From NCBI GenBank assembly GCA_018985235.1, contig JADGIG010000026.1:1-39007 (forward strand): DNA of 39,007 nucleotides, in the 5' to 3' direction. Origin of the DNA: Sanchytrium tribonematis. Lineage: Eukaryota > Sanchytriomycota > Sanchytriomycetes > Sanchytriales > Sanchytriaceae. This document shows positions 1 through 9,303 of the stretch, piece by piece (within the stretch, counting starts at the first letter, position 1; each line of letters begins with the position of its first letter). The translations under genes were made by a program, and so were the position numbers. Under the pieces are notes generated by a model. It was not told where the DNA came from, made no database searches, and saw only the letters and a list, made by a program, of their open reading frames with translations.

Positions 1-1
1 T

Positions 2-346
2 TCTCTGAATGAAATGAAATTTAATCCATCGAGAGGGATCTGGGAAGGAAACGAGGCTATGTTAAACACATTTGAGATTAAAAAAGATTCGCTTCTTTCT
101 AATGATATTGAAGAATATGAAAACATGGTATTTGATCCTGTTAGGATGGTCTGGACGGAGAGTCAGTGTGTGGAAGACCAAATTGATATTTTTGATGATA
201 TACCAGATATTAAAGTAGATTCTGACGAAATTGATGAAACTCCATTCGTGATTACAGGACACTCTACTAAATGGAAAGCATCAGATCTGCGCCACAAAAA
301 ATGGGCGAAAAACTATTTTTCGATGCAAGGGCTCAGGCCCTACTAA
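2..346 (+). CDS. Byr4/Bfa1-like septation-checkpoint protein, C-terminal fragment
   Basis: The reading frame is open to the left edge, so the 5' part of the gene lies outside the window. The visible C-terminus carries two short repeated motifs, MKFNPSRGIWEGNEAML and, about 35 residues later, MVFDPVRMVW. These resemble the fungal Byr4/Bfa1 family, the scaffold half of the two-component GAP (with Cdc16/Bub2) that restrains the Spg1/Tem1 GTPase at the spindle pole before mitotic exit. The region between is acidic and the end is basic (DLRHKKWAKNYF). The ATG at 14 is probably internal. The stop lies 16 bp from the stop of a convergent gene. The family call rests on these motifs alone; without the N-terminal part it stays moderate. 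Confidence 0.55.
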   Translation, partial: SLNEMKFNPSRGIWEGNEAMLNTFEIKKDSLLSNDIEEYENMVFDPVRMVWTESQCVEDQIDIFDDIPDIKVDSDEIDETPFVITGHSTKWKASDLRHKKWAKNYFSMQGLRPY

Positions 347-362
347 GAAAATGGTTGCTAGC

Positions 363-668
363 TTATTCTTGTGGTTTATTTATAGAATTAAATAGTTTGA
401 CTGTTCCCTTGGTAGCTAATTTTCTTAGCGATCTTTCAAATCCGCTCTCTTGGAGATTTTTGAACTTTAAGCTGTTATATAAATCCTTTTTCGAAATAAG
501 TGAATTTTTTTTTACAATACTCACCAATTTTTTCTTAATTGTTCTGGCCATAATCGGCTGTCGATTATCCCTCTTTGTTAATTTCCTGTCCTTAAGGAGA
601 GAAATGGCTTCTGAAAGACTCAATTCTTTCTTAGATTTTTTACAAAGAAGATCTTTAACGTCACTCAT
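363..668 (-). CDS. small basic protein, possible winged-helix fold, unrecognised
   Basis: A 101-residue, Lys-rich protein opened by an ATG. The N-terminal half is helical and charged. The C-terminal half, from about residue 42 (TIKKKLVSIVKKNSLISKKD) to KGTVKLFNS, has the helix-turn-helix plus wing spacing of small winged-helix domains. It recalls the core of ribosomal protein eS25, but it lacks the eS25 N-terminal tail and is too divergent to be that protein. It is convergent with the Byr4-like gene and divergent from the two-TM gene, 121 bp away. The opposite strand also carries an open frame over the same stretch (271-675) that looks hydrophobic and Ser/Leu-rich, as expected for an antisense shadow. 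Real gene likely; function unknown. Confidence 0.5.
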   Translation of the reverse strand: MSDVKDLLCKKSKKELSLSEAISLLKDRKLTKRDNRQPIMARTIKKKLVSIVKKNSLISKKDLYNSLKFKNLQESGFERSLRKLATKGTVKLFNSINKPQE

Positions 669-789
669 GAGTTAATTTTCTGAAGGAGATTACAGGAGTC
701 AAAGAAAATATTTATAGTCGTTTGATATCAACGCAACTCGATTCTAACTGCGTCATTGTTATGTAGGCCGTCTTGTTTTACTTTTATAA

Positions 790-1545
790 ATGGTAAAATT
801 AAAAATGGATTCGAAAAAACCTAGGGCTTTAAATTTCACAGTGGGGAAATATCTTTTGTCTGCCATGGTTGCTTTAGGAGTTGCTACGTTTGGCTTGATA
901 ATTTCTTTACCTCCCATTGATGTTTCGTTTTATAGCTGGTATCCACAATATAAAGCGGGATTATCCACATTTCAAGCTTCATTATTTGACGCGGTAGCCT
1001 TCCAAAACATTGAGGCAATCAAGGATGTTACCCTTAAACCCGTAGAGCAAAAGCTGCAAGATGACCATAAGGTGGATATTTTACTCCCAAAAAGATGGAA
1101 AAGTTCAAATATTACCTCTGGAAGTACTGTAAGTGTCAAGGTGAATCAGCAAACAGATTTACTCTCAGTCAAATTAAAATGCAGCACTTTGGTTTTAAGC
1201 TACACTATCGATTCTAATAGATTGGCTGCGGACGGAAAAAATCAACTCAGAACTTATCAGTTGTCTTCCTTGAGTGTGCCCTGTGAATTCTTCACAAAGT
1301 ATGGTCTTGATAACTATATTATAGTTGAGCAAGATCCTATCCTTGTTATGGGGCAATTGACAGGTTGGAATCTGGATTTCTTTAGTATGTCAGGGTTTCC
1401 GAGTTGGTTGCGAACTTTGAGTCTTGCTTTTTTAACGTTTCCAGGCATGGCAATCTCATACTGTTGCTCCCTTTGTTTTTACAAAAAGTACCGTTATAGA
1501 TGGAAAGTTTTAAATGGAAAATTAAAACACGAGGCCGCCATTTGA
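790..1545 (+). CDS. two-transmembrane orphan protein
   Basis: A 251-residue protein with a basic N-terminus (VKLKMDSKKPR), a first membrane segment at about residues 20-41 (YLLSAMVALGVATFGLIISL), a large polar middle of roughly 165 residues, and a second hydrophobic segment at about 206-228 followed by a basic tail (YKKYRYRWKVLNGKLKH). By the positive-inside rule both ends face the cytosol and the middle is lumenal or extracellular. I do not recognise a family. A two-TM ciliary transition-zone protein such as TMEM231 has similar topology, but I could not convince myself of sequence similarity. An alternative start at the sixth codon (Met6) would change little. It is convergent with EFR3, 33 bp between the stops. 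Confidence 0.6.
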   Translation: MVKLKMDSKKPRALNFTVGKYLLSAMVALGVATFGLIISLPPIDVSFYSWYPQYKAGLSTFQASLFDAVAFQNIEAIKDVTLKPVEQKLQDDHKVDILLPKRWKSSNITSGSTVSVKVNQQTDLLSVKLKCSTLVLSYTIDSNRLAADGKNQLRTYQLSSLSVPCEFFTKYGLDNYIIVEQDPILVMGQLTGWNLDFFSMSGFPSWLRTLSLAFLTFPGMAISYCCSLCFYKKYRYRWKVLNGKLKHEAAI

Positions 1546-1578
1546 TAAAATTACAATAATACTTAGTAAAATATAACT

Positions 1579-4057
1579 TTATTTTGCCGCCATTTTTTCA
1601 AAGGTTGGACGCAAAAGATCGTCAAGAACATTTTCAATATCTTGATCTTTCACTTCATTTTTCGGCAATTCTACAACTTGTGGCTCCATGATAACTTTCT
1701 GGAAATCACTATAAGTAACATGCTCTACCGGCGAGGTGGATACTGGCAAAGCCATGTTTGATCTGTCATCACTCGTTGACAATATTGACGGTTGCAAATC
1801 TCTTGTTGGCTTAATAAAATCTAACTGAATTGAGTCTCGATATATACTAGGGCTTGTGAATAATAAATCAAATTTCCCTTGTAGATTGTCGTGCTTAGAA
1901 ATTTCATCTTGAAATGCGTTCTTCGGTATCTTGCATTTAACAAAGATTTCATGCCAGGGGGTAGACAAAGGACTTGCTGGAGTGGAGGGCATTCCGCTAA
2001 AAGACATGCTGCGAACCCGATTTGGTGGACCGTCTAACTGGTCATCTAAGAATAAATTGATATTAAATCCTAGATGATCACTTAACACCCTAACAATGTT
2101 TTGCTTCTAAATTAAAAAAAAATACTTCGACAACCACATGGCGCAAATTGATTAGCTCTAAATGCTCAAATATTGCAAAGAGTATTGCAAGTATTGTCAT
2201 CTGTAAAGCAACTAAAGAAGTTTTATAAGTCAAATTCAATTCCTTCTCCACTTGTAAATACAATTTATCTTGTAGATCGAGACACCAAGCCAGAAGTTGC
2301 AACGGTTCATTTTTGTGTTCAATCAATTTGCTAAAATTTAAAGAACCAATTAAAACATGCCTTATGAGAATTAAATCAATGGGTTCTAAGAATTTATCAT
2401 CATTAACAAATGAATCTTCAAATTTCATTTTCTTGGAAACATATTTGAAGGAAATGTCCAACAGTAAATGCCTCATTTCGGTAGCTTGATTTGCAATATG
2501 AGCTGTCCATTTTAGTTGTAAAATTTGACCCAAGAATTTAAAAATAACTAAAATACTATCCTCGAGTTTCAACATCGGTACAAACAGTTCAGAACAAAGA
2601 ACTTTGGAGGGGTGAGGAACTTCTGATGACCATTTTTGATCTAATACATAAATGTTGCAATATTTGAGGAGCCTATAAGTGTAAAGCTCTACAATTTGAA
2701 GCCTTTTGCCATCCACTTCGAATGAAAGAGTAGTTGCAAAGACGCTTCGAAATTGTTGTTCCATTAGCCATTTGAGTGTGGAATAAATGTACACAGAATG
2801 ATAGGGATTCACCAATAAAGTTGATATTGTGTACAAAACGTATTGCACTATTTCAAATGAAGGATTTAAAGGATCGTCTGCTACAGTCGAGTAAGTTTCC
2901 TTGAGAGGAAAAGAAATTGTTTGAACAAGCTCGAGCATTGGAATTGCCACATGTTGATTTGTAGGAAGCAAAAACCACTGATTAAGCAAATTCAAAAGGT
3001 CTAAAAGGTTTGTGGTTTCATATTGCTTTGTGGCAACTTCTTCCTTAATAACTTTAGTTGCATATTGCTTATACTGATCCAAAATTGTGCTTAGTAATAT
3101 AGTTTTAACCTGGTAAGTCGCTTGCTGTCCCAAAATCAGTAATAGATACTGTATAATAAATGGATAACTAGTTCCTAAAGAAGAAGGTTGTCTTGGAAGA
3201 GAATGTACATGTTGCTTGTCACTGGTTGATTGAGAAGAATGTTGAGTAATATATTGAAATAGCGGTCCGCTTAATTTGTCAAAGTGTGCCGTACTTAATT
3301 TTGCAGTAAATTGACTGAGCATATTCACAATGAGTTGAGATAGAGGGTCAAGAACTACTGCGTTAAGATCCACTGGAGATTTTTTGTCTGAGGTTGCCTT
3401 GCTTACGTTGAGCTGAATTAACACAGCAAGAAGTTCAGGAATTATCGTATTGAGAAGATCTTCGCCTAATTTGTTCGCTACAATCCATGGAGCGTACACA
3501 ATACTTTGTATACCTATTAAAGCATAATAAGATATGGAGTGCGCAGTAGGAGTTCCTGAAGTGATAATGTTTCTAATCAACAGATTTAATATGTCTTTTT
3601 GGATAATTGAAAATTCCTCATCAATATTAAGGGAGCCATCGTATGTTGAGTTAATTAGCATAAAAGTATTCATCAAAGAAGGCAACAATGGATTATCTAA
3701 TGCAGGAAGTGAATTATCTGGGATGTTAAATGCGGTCTGTTGAAGATCTACACAAACTTTAAGTAGTTCCTTTATTATTTTATAAAGGTGAATGATATAT
3801 AAATTGAGATGGTTTTTGTTCTGCTCTAGAACACTGTTTATAATTTTCAGTGTTATCAAATGAAAAGAATCGCTTTTTTGATGGATGAACCTTAGAGTTA
3901 GTAAATATAAGAAGTGAAGAGATTTGTTCAATTTGTGAGGTCTAGTTTGCAAATAGTACAAAAAATATGACAAGTTTGATTGATTGAGTTGAGATTGACC
4001 AGGGATTTTCGGGTATATAGAACTAATCAAGTTTTTATGGCGCTTTGTTTGGCACAT
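1579..4057 (-). CDS. EFR3: EFR3-like plasma-membrane scaffold of PI4-kinase (2 exons)
   Basis: Join 2126-4057 and 1579-2106, giving 819 residues. EFR3 is a palmitoylated or basic-patch HEAT-repeat protein that recruits PI4KIIIalpha/Stt4 with TTC7/Ypp1 to the plasma membrane to make PI4P. The N-terminus shows the family signature: KHKNLISSIYP, then NLSYFLYYLQTRPHKL. It is followed by several hundred residues of helical, Leu-rich repeats. The second residue is Cys in a basic context (MCQTKRHK), a plausible acylation site. The C-terminal exon is Ser/Pro-rich and probably disordered, as in other fungal EFR3 proteins. Without splicing, the frame ends right after the poly-T of a 19-nt GT-AG element. 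Splicing it out restores phase 0 and removes a stop. The stop codon is part of AATAAA. It lies 16 bp upstream of the TAD2 stop region on the same strand. Confidence 0.82.
2107..2125 (-). other. 19-nt spliceosomal intron in EFR3
   Basis: Coding-strand sequence GTATTTTTTTTTAATTTAG, phase 0, joining codon GAA to AAG. It has T12, A14 and T15 like all other introns in the window. The nine-T run makes a homopolymer artefact conceivable here taken alone, but the length and architecture match the other nine introns exactly. Confidence 0.8.
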
Positions 4058-4073
4058 TTAAAACTGGGGTTTC

Positions 4074-4604
4074 TCATTTATTTGAAAAAATTGGCTCTGA
4101 TATTCTTCCATATTTTAATTTCCTTTTTTCAAGTGGAGCGTTTTTGTTTTCCATTGCATAAAAGGCTTTCATCAGATTAATCGCTCTCTCAGAATAATTC
4201 GAGCCGTTTTTTTTCGATTTATATTCGTCGAAAAGAAACACCCGTAGTCTTTTTTCTATCAATCTATTATCGTCATGAATATCAAAGACAGAGCCACACC
4301 CTCCAAATCTATCATTTTTAGCCGCAAAAAATACCCTTTTCAACTTAACCTTTCTCATTGCAGCAGCGCACATTATGCAAGGCTCCACGGTAACAAACAA
4401 TTCCAAATTCTCGAAATCAGTGGTCTCTATCTCTTTGATTGCAACAATTTCGGCATGACATGTAGCGTTTTTACTAGCATTGGGTCGGTTATGACCAGCC
4501 GAAATAATTTTCCCGTTGTTGACAAATACGCAGCCTATGGGCACTTCACAGCTATTCAAAGCAATCTCAGCTTGTCTGAATGCTTCTTCAAAATATTTTT
4601 CCAT
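4074..4604 (-). CDS. TAD2: tRNA-specific adenosine-34 deaminase catalytic subunit (TAD2/ADAT2)
   Basis: A 176-residue deaminase that, with TAD3/ADAT3, converts A34 of tRNA anticodons to inosine. The CDA-fold zinc site is complete: HAE (His50, catalytic Glu52) and PCIMC (Cys76, Cys79), in the order and spacing of the family; PCIMCAAAM is typical of ADAT2. The frame extends upstream to 4658, but I chose the ATG at 4604 because the domain begins right there (MEKYFEEAFRQAEIAL) and because the upstream extension would overlap the start of the divergent DNA polymerase kappa gene. The length fits the family. The C-terminus is basic (KRKLKYGR), as expected for a tRNA-contacting tail. Confidence 0.9.
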   Translation of the reverse strand: MEKYFEEAFRQAEIALNSCEVPIGCVFVNNGKIISAGHNRPNASKNATCHAEIVAIKEIETTDFENLELFVTVEPCIMCAAAMRKVKLKRVFFAAKNDRFGGCGSVFDIHDDNRLIEKRLRVFLFDEYKSKKNGSNYSERAINLMKAFYAMENKNAPLEKRKLKYGRISEPIFSNK

Positions 4605-4634
4605 TGAAGTTCTGATCCATAGGAGTTTCTCCAG

Positions 4635-6050
4635 ATGAATCGAGTGGGATTGAATCAAAATAAAGCTGGACTTGATAGAGTTGATAAAGAAAAAGCAGAT
4701 GAGATTATCTATAATGCATCAAAACATTCTAAATTTTTTAAGAATGAAGAAATTCAACAAAAGAAAAATGAAAAAAAATTAGAGGAATGGCGAGTGGCTA
4801 TCAAACATATGAGCCCTGAAGTGACTAGCCCTGTCAAACTGGAGTCAGAGGAATTTCTTTGGAGAAACTTCCATTTAAAACCAGATAGATCCAAAGTAAT
4901 TGCACATTTTGACTTGGATTATTTTTATGCACAAGTAGAAGAAAAGGATGACAATTCTTTGAGAAATTTCCCTATGGCGGTTGGAGGAATAGGTATGTTG
5001 TCCACTACTAATTATCAAGCCAGAAAATATGGAATCAGAGCCGGTATGCCCGGGTTTATTGCAAAACAGTTATACCCTGAACTCAAAATTGTTCCTTTAC
5101 ATTTTGATAAGTATAAACGAGACTCAATTTTATTTAAAAAAGCACTTGGTGAATTTTCTGAAACAATACAAAGTGGTGGTTTGGACGAAGCATATGTTGA
5201 TCTAACTGATCTTGTTAAGACTCACGATATTGAATCCGTAGTTAGTCAAATACGGAATAGAATCTTTGAATTAACCGGTCTTACGTGCTCTGCTGGAGTC
5301 GGGCCGAACAAACTTGTTGCAAAGATAGCATCGGATGAGAAGAAACCAAACGGGCAATTCGTAGTGGATCATTCCGAATTACCAGCCTTTATTTCAAAAT
5401 TACCAATCAAAAGAATTTTTGGAGTCGGAAAAGTGACTTCAAATTTATTAAGTGGTATTGGAATCAGTTGCTGCGCTGACTTAATTAAAAACTCAAATAT
5501 TTTACGACAACTTTTGAGTACGAAACAGTTTGAACATCTACTAATTTCGGCATGCGGTGAAAGCTCCAATGTCTTGAAAACCGAGTGGGAAAGGAAAAGT
5601 ATTTCCGCTGAAAGGTCATTTGTGAATTGTAGCAATTCGAGTGAGTTGTATGTCATTCTCAGAAAAGTCTGTCGCGAACTTGCCAGAAGGCTATTGTCGG
5701 AATCTTCTTCTGGATTGACCTTGACCCTGAAAATAAAACTGTCAACTTTTGAAGTTAAATCAAGATCTACTATGTTAAATAGAAAGATTTCGTATGAGGA
5801 AGAGATATACACCTGTGCGCAAAGTTTGCTTTCCGCTAAGCTACCTCTATCACTGAGGCTTATAGGTGTAAGGCTTAGCAACTTATGTAAGCCTAGAAAA
5901 TCATCTTTTTCATTTATCAATAACTTTGAAATAGAGCCTAACAATCAAAGTTTAACTGAAACCAAAGTTTGTCCCATATGCCTAGAGGAATTATCAGGTT
6001 TGTCTATCTCTATTAACAAGCACATTGATGTTTGCTTGGCAACTAAGTAG
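4635..6050 (+). CDS. POLK: translesion DNA polymerase kappa (Y family)
   Basis: A 471-residue Y-family polymerase. The N-clasp characteristic of Pol kappa is present (GLDRVDKEKADEIIYNASKH, residues 12-31). Palm motifs follow: FDLDYFYAQVE with metal-binding Asp93 and likely steric-gate Tyr98, STTNYQARKYGIRAGMPGF, and LDEAY with Asp184/Glu185. The helix-hairpin-helix thumb (RIFGVGKVTSNLLSGIGI) and the little-finger domain come next. The C-terminus ends in a single UBZ zinc finger (CPICLEEL...HIDVC) that would bind ubiquitinated PCNA; human POLK has two. It bypasses minor-groove lesions. The ATG lies 30 bp from the divergent TAD2 ATG, so the two share one minimal promoter. Confidence 0.93.
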   Translation: MNRVGLNQNKAGLDRVDKEKADEIIYNASKHSKFFKNEEIQQKKNEKKLEEWRVAIKHMSPEVTSPVKLESEEFLWRNFHLKPDRSKVIAHFDLDYFYAQVEEKDDNSLRNFPMAVGGIGMLSTTNYQARKYGIRAGMPGFIAKQLYPELKIVPLHFDKYKRDSILFKKALGEFSETIQSGGLDEAYVDLTDLVKTHDIESVVSQIRNRIFELTGLTCSAGVGPNKLVAKIASDEKKPNGQFVVDHSELPAFISKLPIKRIFGVGKVTSNLLSGIGISCCADLIKNSNILRQLLSTKQFEHLLISACGESSNVLKTEWERKSISAERSFVNCSNSSELYVILRKVCRELARRLLSESSSGLTLTLKIKLSTFEVKSRSTMLNRKISYEEEIYTCAQSLLSAKLPLSLRLIGVRLSNLCKPRKSSFSFINNFEIEPNNQSLTETKVCPICLEELSGLSISINKHIDVCLATK

Positions 6051-6146
6051 CTCCCATAATATTTACTCGATCACATTAAATTTTTTTTTGTCTTTTTTAA
6101 TGGATTGATTTTCTCACGTCATTTGGGGAACGTGTAAAACTTATTG

Positions 6147-7826
6147 ATGAAATTGAATTGTTCAATTTTCTGCTCTGGGTTGATTTTAAATCAAATTCAA
6201 ATGAATAGAACATTTAACGATTCAAAATATTTTGTGGATATGCCTTCGAAATTCTGCGACCATAAATTAGTGGAAAAATTTAACAAGAATATGCCCTGGA
6301 AAAGCTTGTTCGACTTGCCAGGGTCAGATTTAATAATCCATCATAAATCTGAGGTCTCTCTGGCTAATCGAACAACGTTTTCGGATTTTGTGAATTCATT
6401 GGATAAAAAATGGGACACTTTGTCACGATCGACTAGTGAAAACCCTTGGAGGCTGCAAACTTTGATTAATTTGCCGTATCCCTTTATTATTCCAGGAGGC
6501 AGATTCAGAGAAATGTATTATTGGGATAATTATTTTATTGTGAAAGGATTATTAAAATCGAGCAAAAGAGATCCCAGACATCTTTATAAAGCTTACGGAA
6601 TAATTCAAAACCTTTTATTTATGCTTAAAACTTATAATATGGTACCAAATGGTTCGCGTAAATACTATCTCAGTCGGTCTCAACCTCCTCTTCTGTTGTG
6701 GATGATAAATGACTATTATGAATTTACTGGGAACAAAACATTGGTCTTGGAAAGTATTCCAGTACTTGAGAAGGAGTTTTCTTTCTTTCATAAAAGTAGA
6801 ATGAAGGAAATAGTAAGAAATGGAGAAAAAGTCAAGGTTTTTCATTATGATTGTGATTCGAAGCTTCCTAGACCAGAGTCTTACTACGAGGATTACAGTT
6901 TGGTATCGAACAGTAGTGTTGATAAGGAGCAAGATCTTTTTCGAAATATTGGTGCCGCCGCTGAATCTGGTTGGGATTTTTCTTCCAGATGGTTCGGCAC
7001 AAACTTTAAAGATATGTTTGCTTCTGATGTAATTCCAGTGGACCTAAATTACATAATGATTAAAAATTACAAATTGATGGTCAAGTTTATGAAATTACAA
7101 TCTCTCAAATATCACTCTAAAATCAATTCTTATAACTCATTGCTTTTGATGAGAGAGAAACAATTTCATAGCATTTTTTTCGATATTAAACATTCCACTT
7201 GGTACGATATTTTGCCGGATGGAAGAAAGAATCGAAAATTTTATGCCAGTAATCTAGCCCCATTGTGGTGTCTAGACGTAGAGGATTTTATGCACCATAA
7301 TATTAATTTGGGAAAAATTCTGTTGAGCCTGGAAGTTTTCACTACTTATCAAAATGGAATACCTGTCAGCACTCAATTTACTGGACAACAATGGGATTTC
7401 CCCAACGTTTGGGCCCCTCTTCAATACTGGGTAGTTGAAGGAATAAGTAAATTTAACACCACATTGGCAAAAAAACTTGCGCATAAATATATTGGTAACA
7501 TTTATTGTATTTGGAAAAAAACAGGGCAGATATTCGAAAAATACAATTGCTGCAAAAACGAGAAGGGCAGAGGCGGGGAATATGAAGTCCAAGAGGGGTT
7601 CGGATTTACAAATGGGGTTGTACTTGAATTTTTCGATAAATATGGGCCAAATGATTATTGTTTGCTAGAAGATAAAAATGACGAGCAGTCTAATGAACCG
7701 GCCCACAAAATTGCACCTTTACCACGGATTTTAATGATTTTCGCGGAGTCCCTAGCGCTAAGTGGAATCTTATATTTGTTAAGAATGTCTAGAACACAAG
7801 CTGATTTTCGTTTGTCTGCATTTTAA
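6147..7826 (+). CDS. animal-type trehalase, GH37, with C-terminal hydrophobic anchor
   Basis: A 559-residue alpha,alpha-trehalase. Both GH37 signatures are present: PGGRFREMYYWDNYF (from residue 116) and QWDFPNVWAP (415-424). The expected catalytic acid is Asp277 (ESGWDFSSRW) and the base Glu483 (EYEVQEGFGFTNG). The protein starts directly at the mature-enzyme region (IFCSGLILNQIQM...FNDSKYFVDM aligns with the animal N-terminus after its signal peptide). I see no convincing signal peptide, and an in-frame stop lies just upstream. A hydrophobic segment at about 525-545 followed by RMSRT may be a membrane anchor. This is the secreted or membrane type, not the calcium-regulated neutral trehalase of Dikarya. 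A two-codon upstream ORF (ATG at 6100) precedes it. Confidence 0.9.
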   Translation: MKLNCSIFCSGLILNQIQMNRTFNDSKYFVDMPSKFCDHKLVEKFNKNMPWKSLFDLPGSDLIIHHKSEVSLANRTTFSDFVNSLDKKWDTLSRSTSENPWRLQTLINLPYPFIIPGGRFREMYYWDNYFIVKGLLKSSKRDPRHLYKAYGIIQNLLFMLKTYNMVPNGSRKYYLSRSQPPLLLWMINDYYEFTGNKTLVLESIPVLEKEFSFFHKSRMKEIVRNGEKVKVFHYDCDSKLPRPESYYEDYSLVSNSSVDKEQDLFRNIGAAAESGWDFSSRWFGTNFKDMFASDVIPVDLNYIMIKNYKLMVKFMKLQSLKYHSKINSYNSLLLMREKQFHSIFFDIKHSTWYDILPDGRKNRKFYASNLAPLWCLDVEDFMHHNINLGKILLSLEVFTTYQNGIPVSTQFTGQQWDFPNVWAPLQYWVVEGISKFNTTLAKKLAHKYIGNIYCIWKKTGQIFEKYNCCKNEKGRGGEYEVQEGFGFTNGVVLEFFDKYGPNDYCLLEDKNDEQSNEPAHKIAPLPRILMIFAESLALSGILYLLRMSRTQADFRLSAF

Positions 7827-7843
7827 ATTTACTGAATCTCACC

Positions 7844-8725
7844 TCACGAATAAGGATTGCCATTAAAATCTGACAACTTGACATAGCCTGCCGGAAGACT
7901 TAATCTTGAGCCACCAACAGCACTTGTGTCAACATCTAATAAATTCATCGATCTTAATTCCGCCACACTTTCTCGTTTTTCCTCCTCTTTAATAGGATAG
8001 GGTTCCGTATATGCATTGTCTATAGGAGTTGTCGGAGAATTTGTAGAATGCCACCTTGGGATTGACTTTTTCATTGGTTTATACGAATACAAGATTACGT
8101 AAATGACCCCACTTAAAGCCACAATACCAAAAATGGCAACTAAAGTAAGCCCAAGTACTTCCATCTGTGAAATAGATCTAGCGGGTGGAATATTTGAACT
8201 TACATTGCTAGGGCAGCTACATTGCCCTTTTTTCAAAAAATTAGATGCCGCACTCCTTGACTCATATATAGCTTCCAAATATAATAGACATCCTAATTGA
8301 TATGCTCCTTGATTGACAGAATATGCTAAGCAACTTTTTGTCATATCGCATGAATTTCTACAATCAGATTCGCTATCGACTATTTTATAAGCTGTTTGAT
8401 TACCATTCGTATTTTTCACGGCCGAATATTGACACTGTGCGCATGAATTGATCTTTGGTGAATCGCAACTGGAGTCATTGAAAGACCTTTTCAAAGTAGT
8501 AACATTAGAAATACTTATAATTGAAGAAATTTCGCTCCAAAGTGTGCATGTTTGTGTATAAGTGGTAGTATATGTAATAGCAGTACAGTTTTGCATCGAT
8601 TTGCATGTTTTAACACATAAATCAACATCACCATCTACAGTCAATTGCCACCGGCCATTAATTGCTTGATTTTCTAAAGTTTGAAAGCAATTAATTGCCA
8701 ATATATTAGATACTAAATTTAACAT
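7844..8725 (-). CDS. single-pass surface protein with two Apple/PAN-like Cys modules
   Basis: A 293-residue type I membrane protein. The first about 13 residues (MLNLVSNILAINC) look like a short signal peptide. Two Cys-rich modules follow, at about residues 13-70 and 97-150. Each has the C...C...C...C pattern of PAN/Apple-like domains (DLCVKTCKSMQNCTAITY; DCRNSCDMTKSCLAYS). They are separated by CDSPKINSCAQC and followed by CSCPSN. Several N-x-S/T sites suggest glycosylation. One membrane helix at about 190-214 (GLTLVAIFGIVALSGVIYVIL) precedes a polar cytosolic tail with Ser/Pro stretches, usable for signalling. It is convergent with trehalase, 17 bp apart. The ligand is unknown; the domain call is by cysteine pattern only. 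Confidence 0.65.
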   Translation of the reverse strand: MLNLVSNILAINCFQTLENQAINGRWQLTVDGDVDLCVKTCKSMQNCTAITYTTTYTQTCTLWSEISSIISISNVTTLKRSFNDSSCDSPKINSCAQCQYSAVKNTNGNQTAYKIVDSESDCRNSCDMTKSCLAYSVNQGAYQLGCLLYLEAIYESRSAASNFLKKGQCSCPSNVSSNIPPARSISQMEVLGLTLVAIFGIVALSGVIYVILYSYKPMKKSIPRWHSTNSPTTPIDNAYTEPYPIKEEEKRESVAELRSMNLLDVDTSAVGGSRLSLPAGYVKLSDFNGNPYS

Positions 8726-8951
8726 TCGTCTTTATTTTTGGTTCTTGCATTCTTATATTAAAACATTAGACGTGGAGGACGTTCATTCTGATACCAATGT
8801 GATGTCCCCATCTGATCAACCAAAGCGTGATCAATTTTTTTCACATTAATGCACAATCGAATTTATTTGAACTTGGTCTTTAATCATAAGAGAGCCGAAG
8901 TGTCGTAAAATACTGTTTAGATCTCAGCATTGTTTTTGTAACTTTGGGGTT

Positions 8952-9197
8952 ATGTCTAATCAATTTCGCGGGACTGAGGCAGATTTTCACGGTCAAATTC
9001 TAGCGGATAAAATTCTAAAAAGAGGACTCTGGATAGCGCTTGCAATCGCTGTAATTATTGGATACCTGGTAAAAGATATGGAAACAGCGGTGGTAATTTA
9101 TAGTTTTGGACTAGTGGCTGTTTTTCTAGCGTTGGTACCGCCAATGCCATACTTTAGACAACATCCTATCACCTGGAAGAAAGAACACAACAATTAA
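8952..9197 (+). CDS. SPC1: signal peptidase complex subunit 1 (SPC1/SPCS1)
   Basis: An 81-residue protein of the ER signal peptidase complex. The family pattern is clear: an N-terminal DFHGQILADKI (compare the family's D-x-x-GQ-x-LAE), two membrane helices forming a hairpin at about 25-43 and 47-65, and the C-terminal PPMPYFRQHPITW matching the family's PPWPxYRRHPLxW. SPC1 helps exclude membrane-protein helices from cleavage. The length is normal. The stop is followed at once by TAATAAA. It shares a 226-bp divergent spacer with the Apple-like gene. Confidence 0.92.
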   Translation: MSNQFRGTEADFHGQILADKILKRGLWIALAIAVIIGYLVKDMETAVVIYSFGLVAVFLALVPPMPYFRQHPITWKKEHNN

Positions 9198-9279
9198 TAA
9201 ACCGTATTCGTCAATCAAATGAAAAATAAGGGATTTGATTGGCACATATTTCCTTGTTTTAATTTAGGAAACTCTTAAA

Positions 9280-9303
9280 ATGGATCCTGCGAATAATAGT
9301 TAA
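9280..9303 (+). promoter_or_regulatory. seven-codon upstream ORF abutting the PacC-like start codon
   Basis: ATG at 9280 opens MDPANNS and a TAA whose last base directly touches the ATG of the PacC-like gene (TAAATG). It is in the same frame. If the transcript includes it, translation of the main ORF would need reinitiation, leaky scanning or stop readthrough. If transcription starts downstream it is irrelevant. I do not know which. Confidence 0.4.

Noticed and set aside
271-675. Plus-strand ORF of 134 residues over the winged-helix-like gene
   Set aside because: It overlaps the end of the Byr4-like gene and has the hydrophobic, Leu/Phe/Ser-rich composition of an antisense shadow of a Lys-rich gene.
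790-1545. Assignment of the two-TM protein as TMEM231
   Set aside because: Topology is similar, but I could not align convincing conserved residues, so it is left unnamed.
1579-2088. A separate 169-residue gene downstream of EFR3
   Set aside because: Its apparent start is GTG, and the frame joins EFR3 in phase after removal of a 19-nt intron identical in design to nine others. It is treated as EFR3 exon 2.
5369-5944. Minus-strand ORF of 191 residues inside POLK
   Set aside because: Antisense to the thumb and little-finger domains of a well-recognised polymerase; no own motif.
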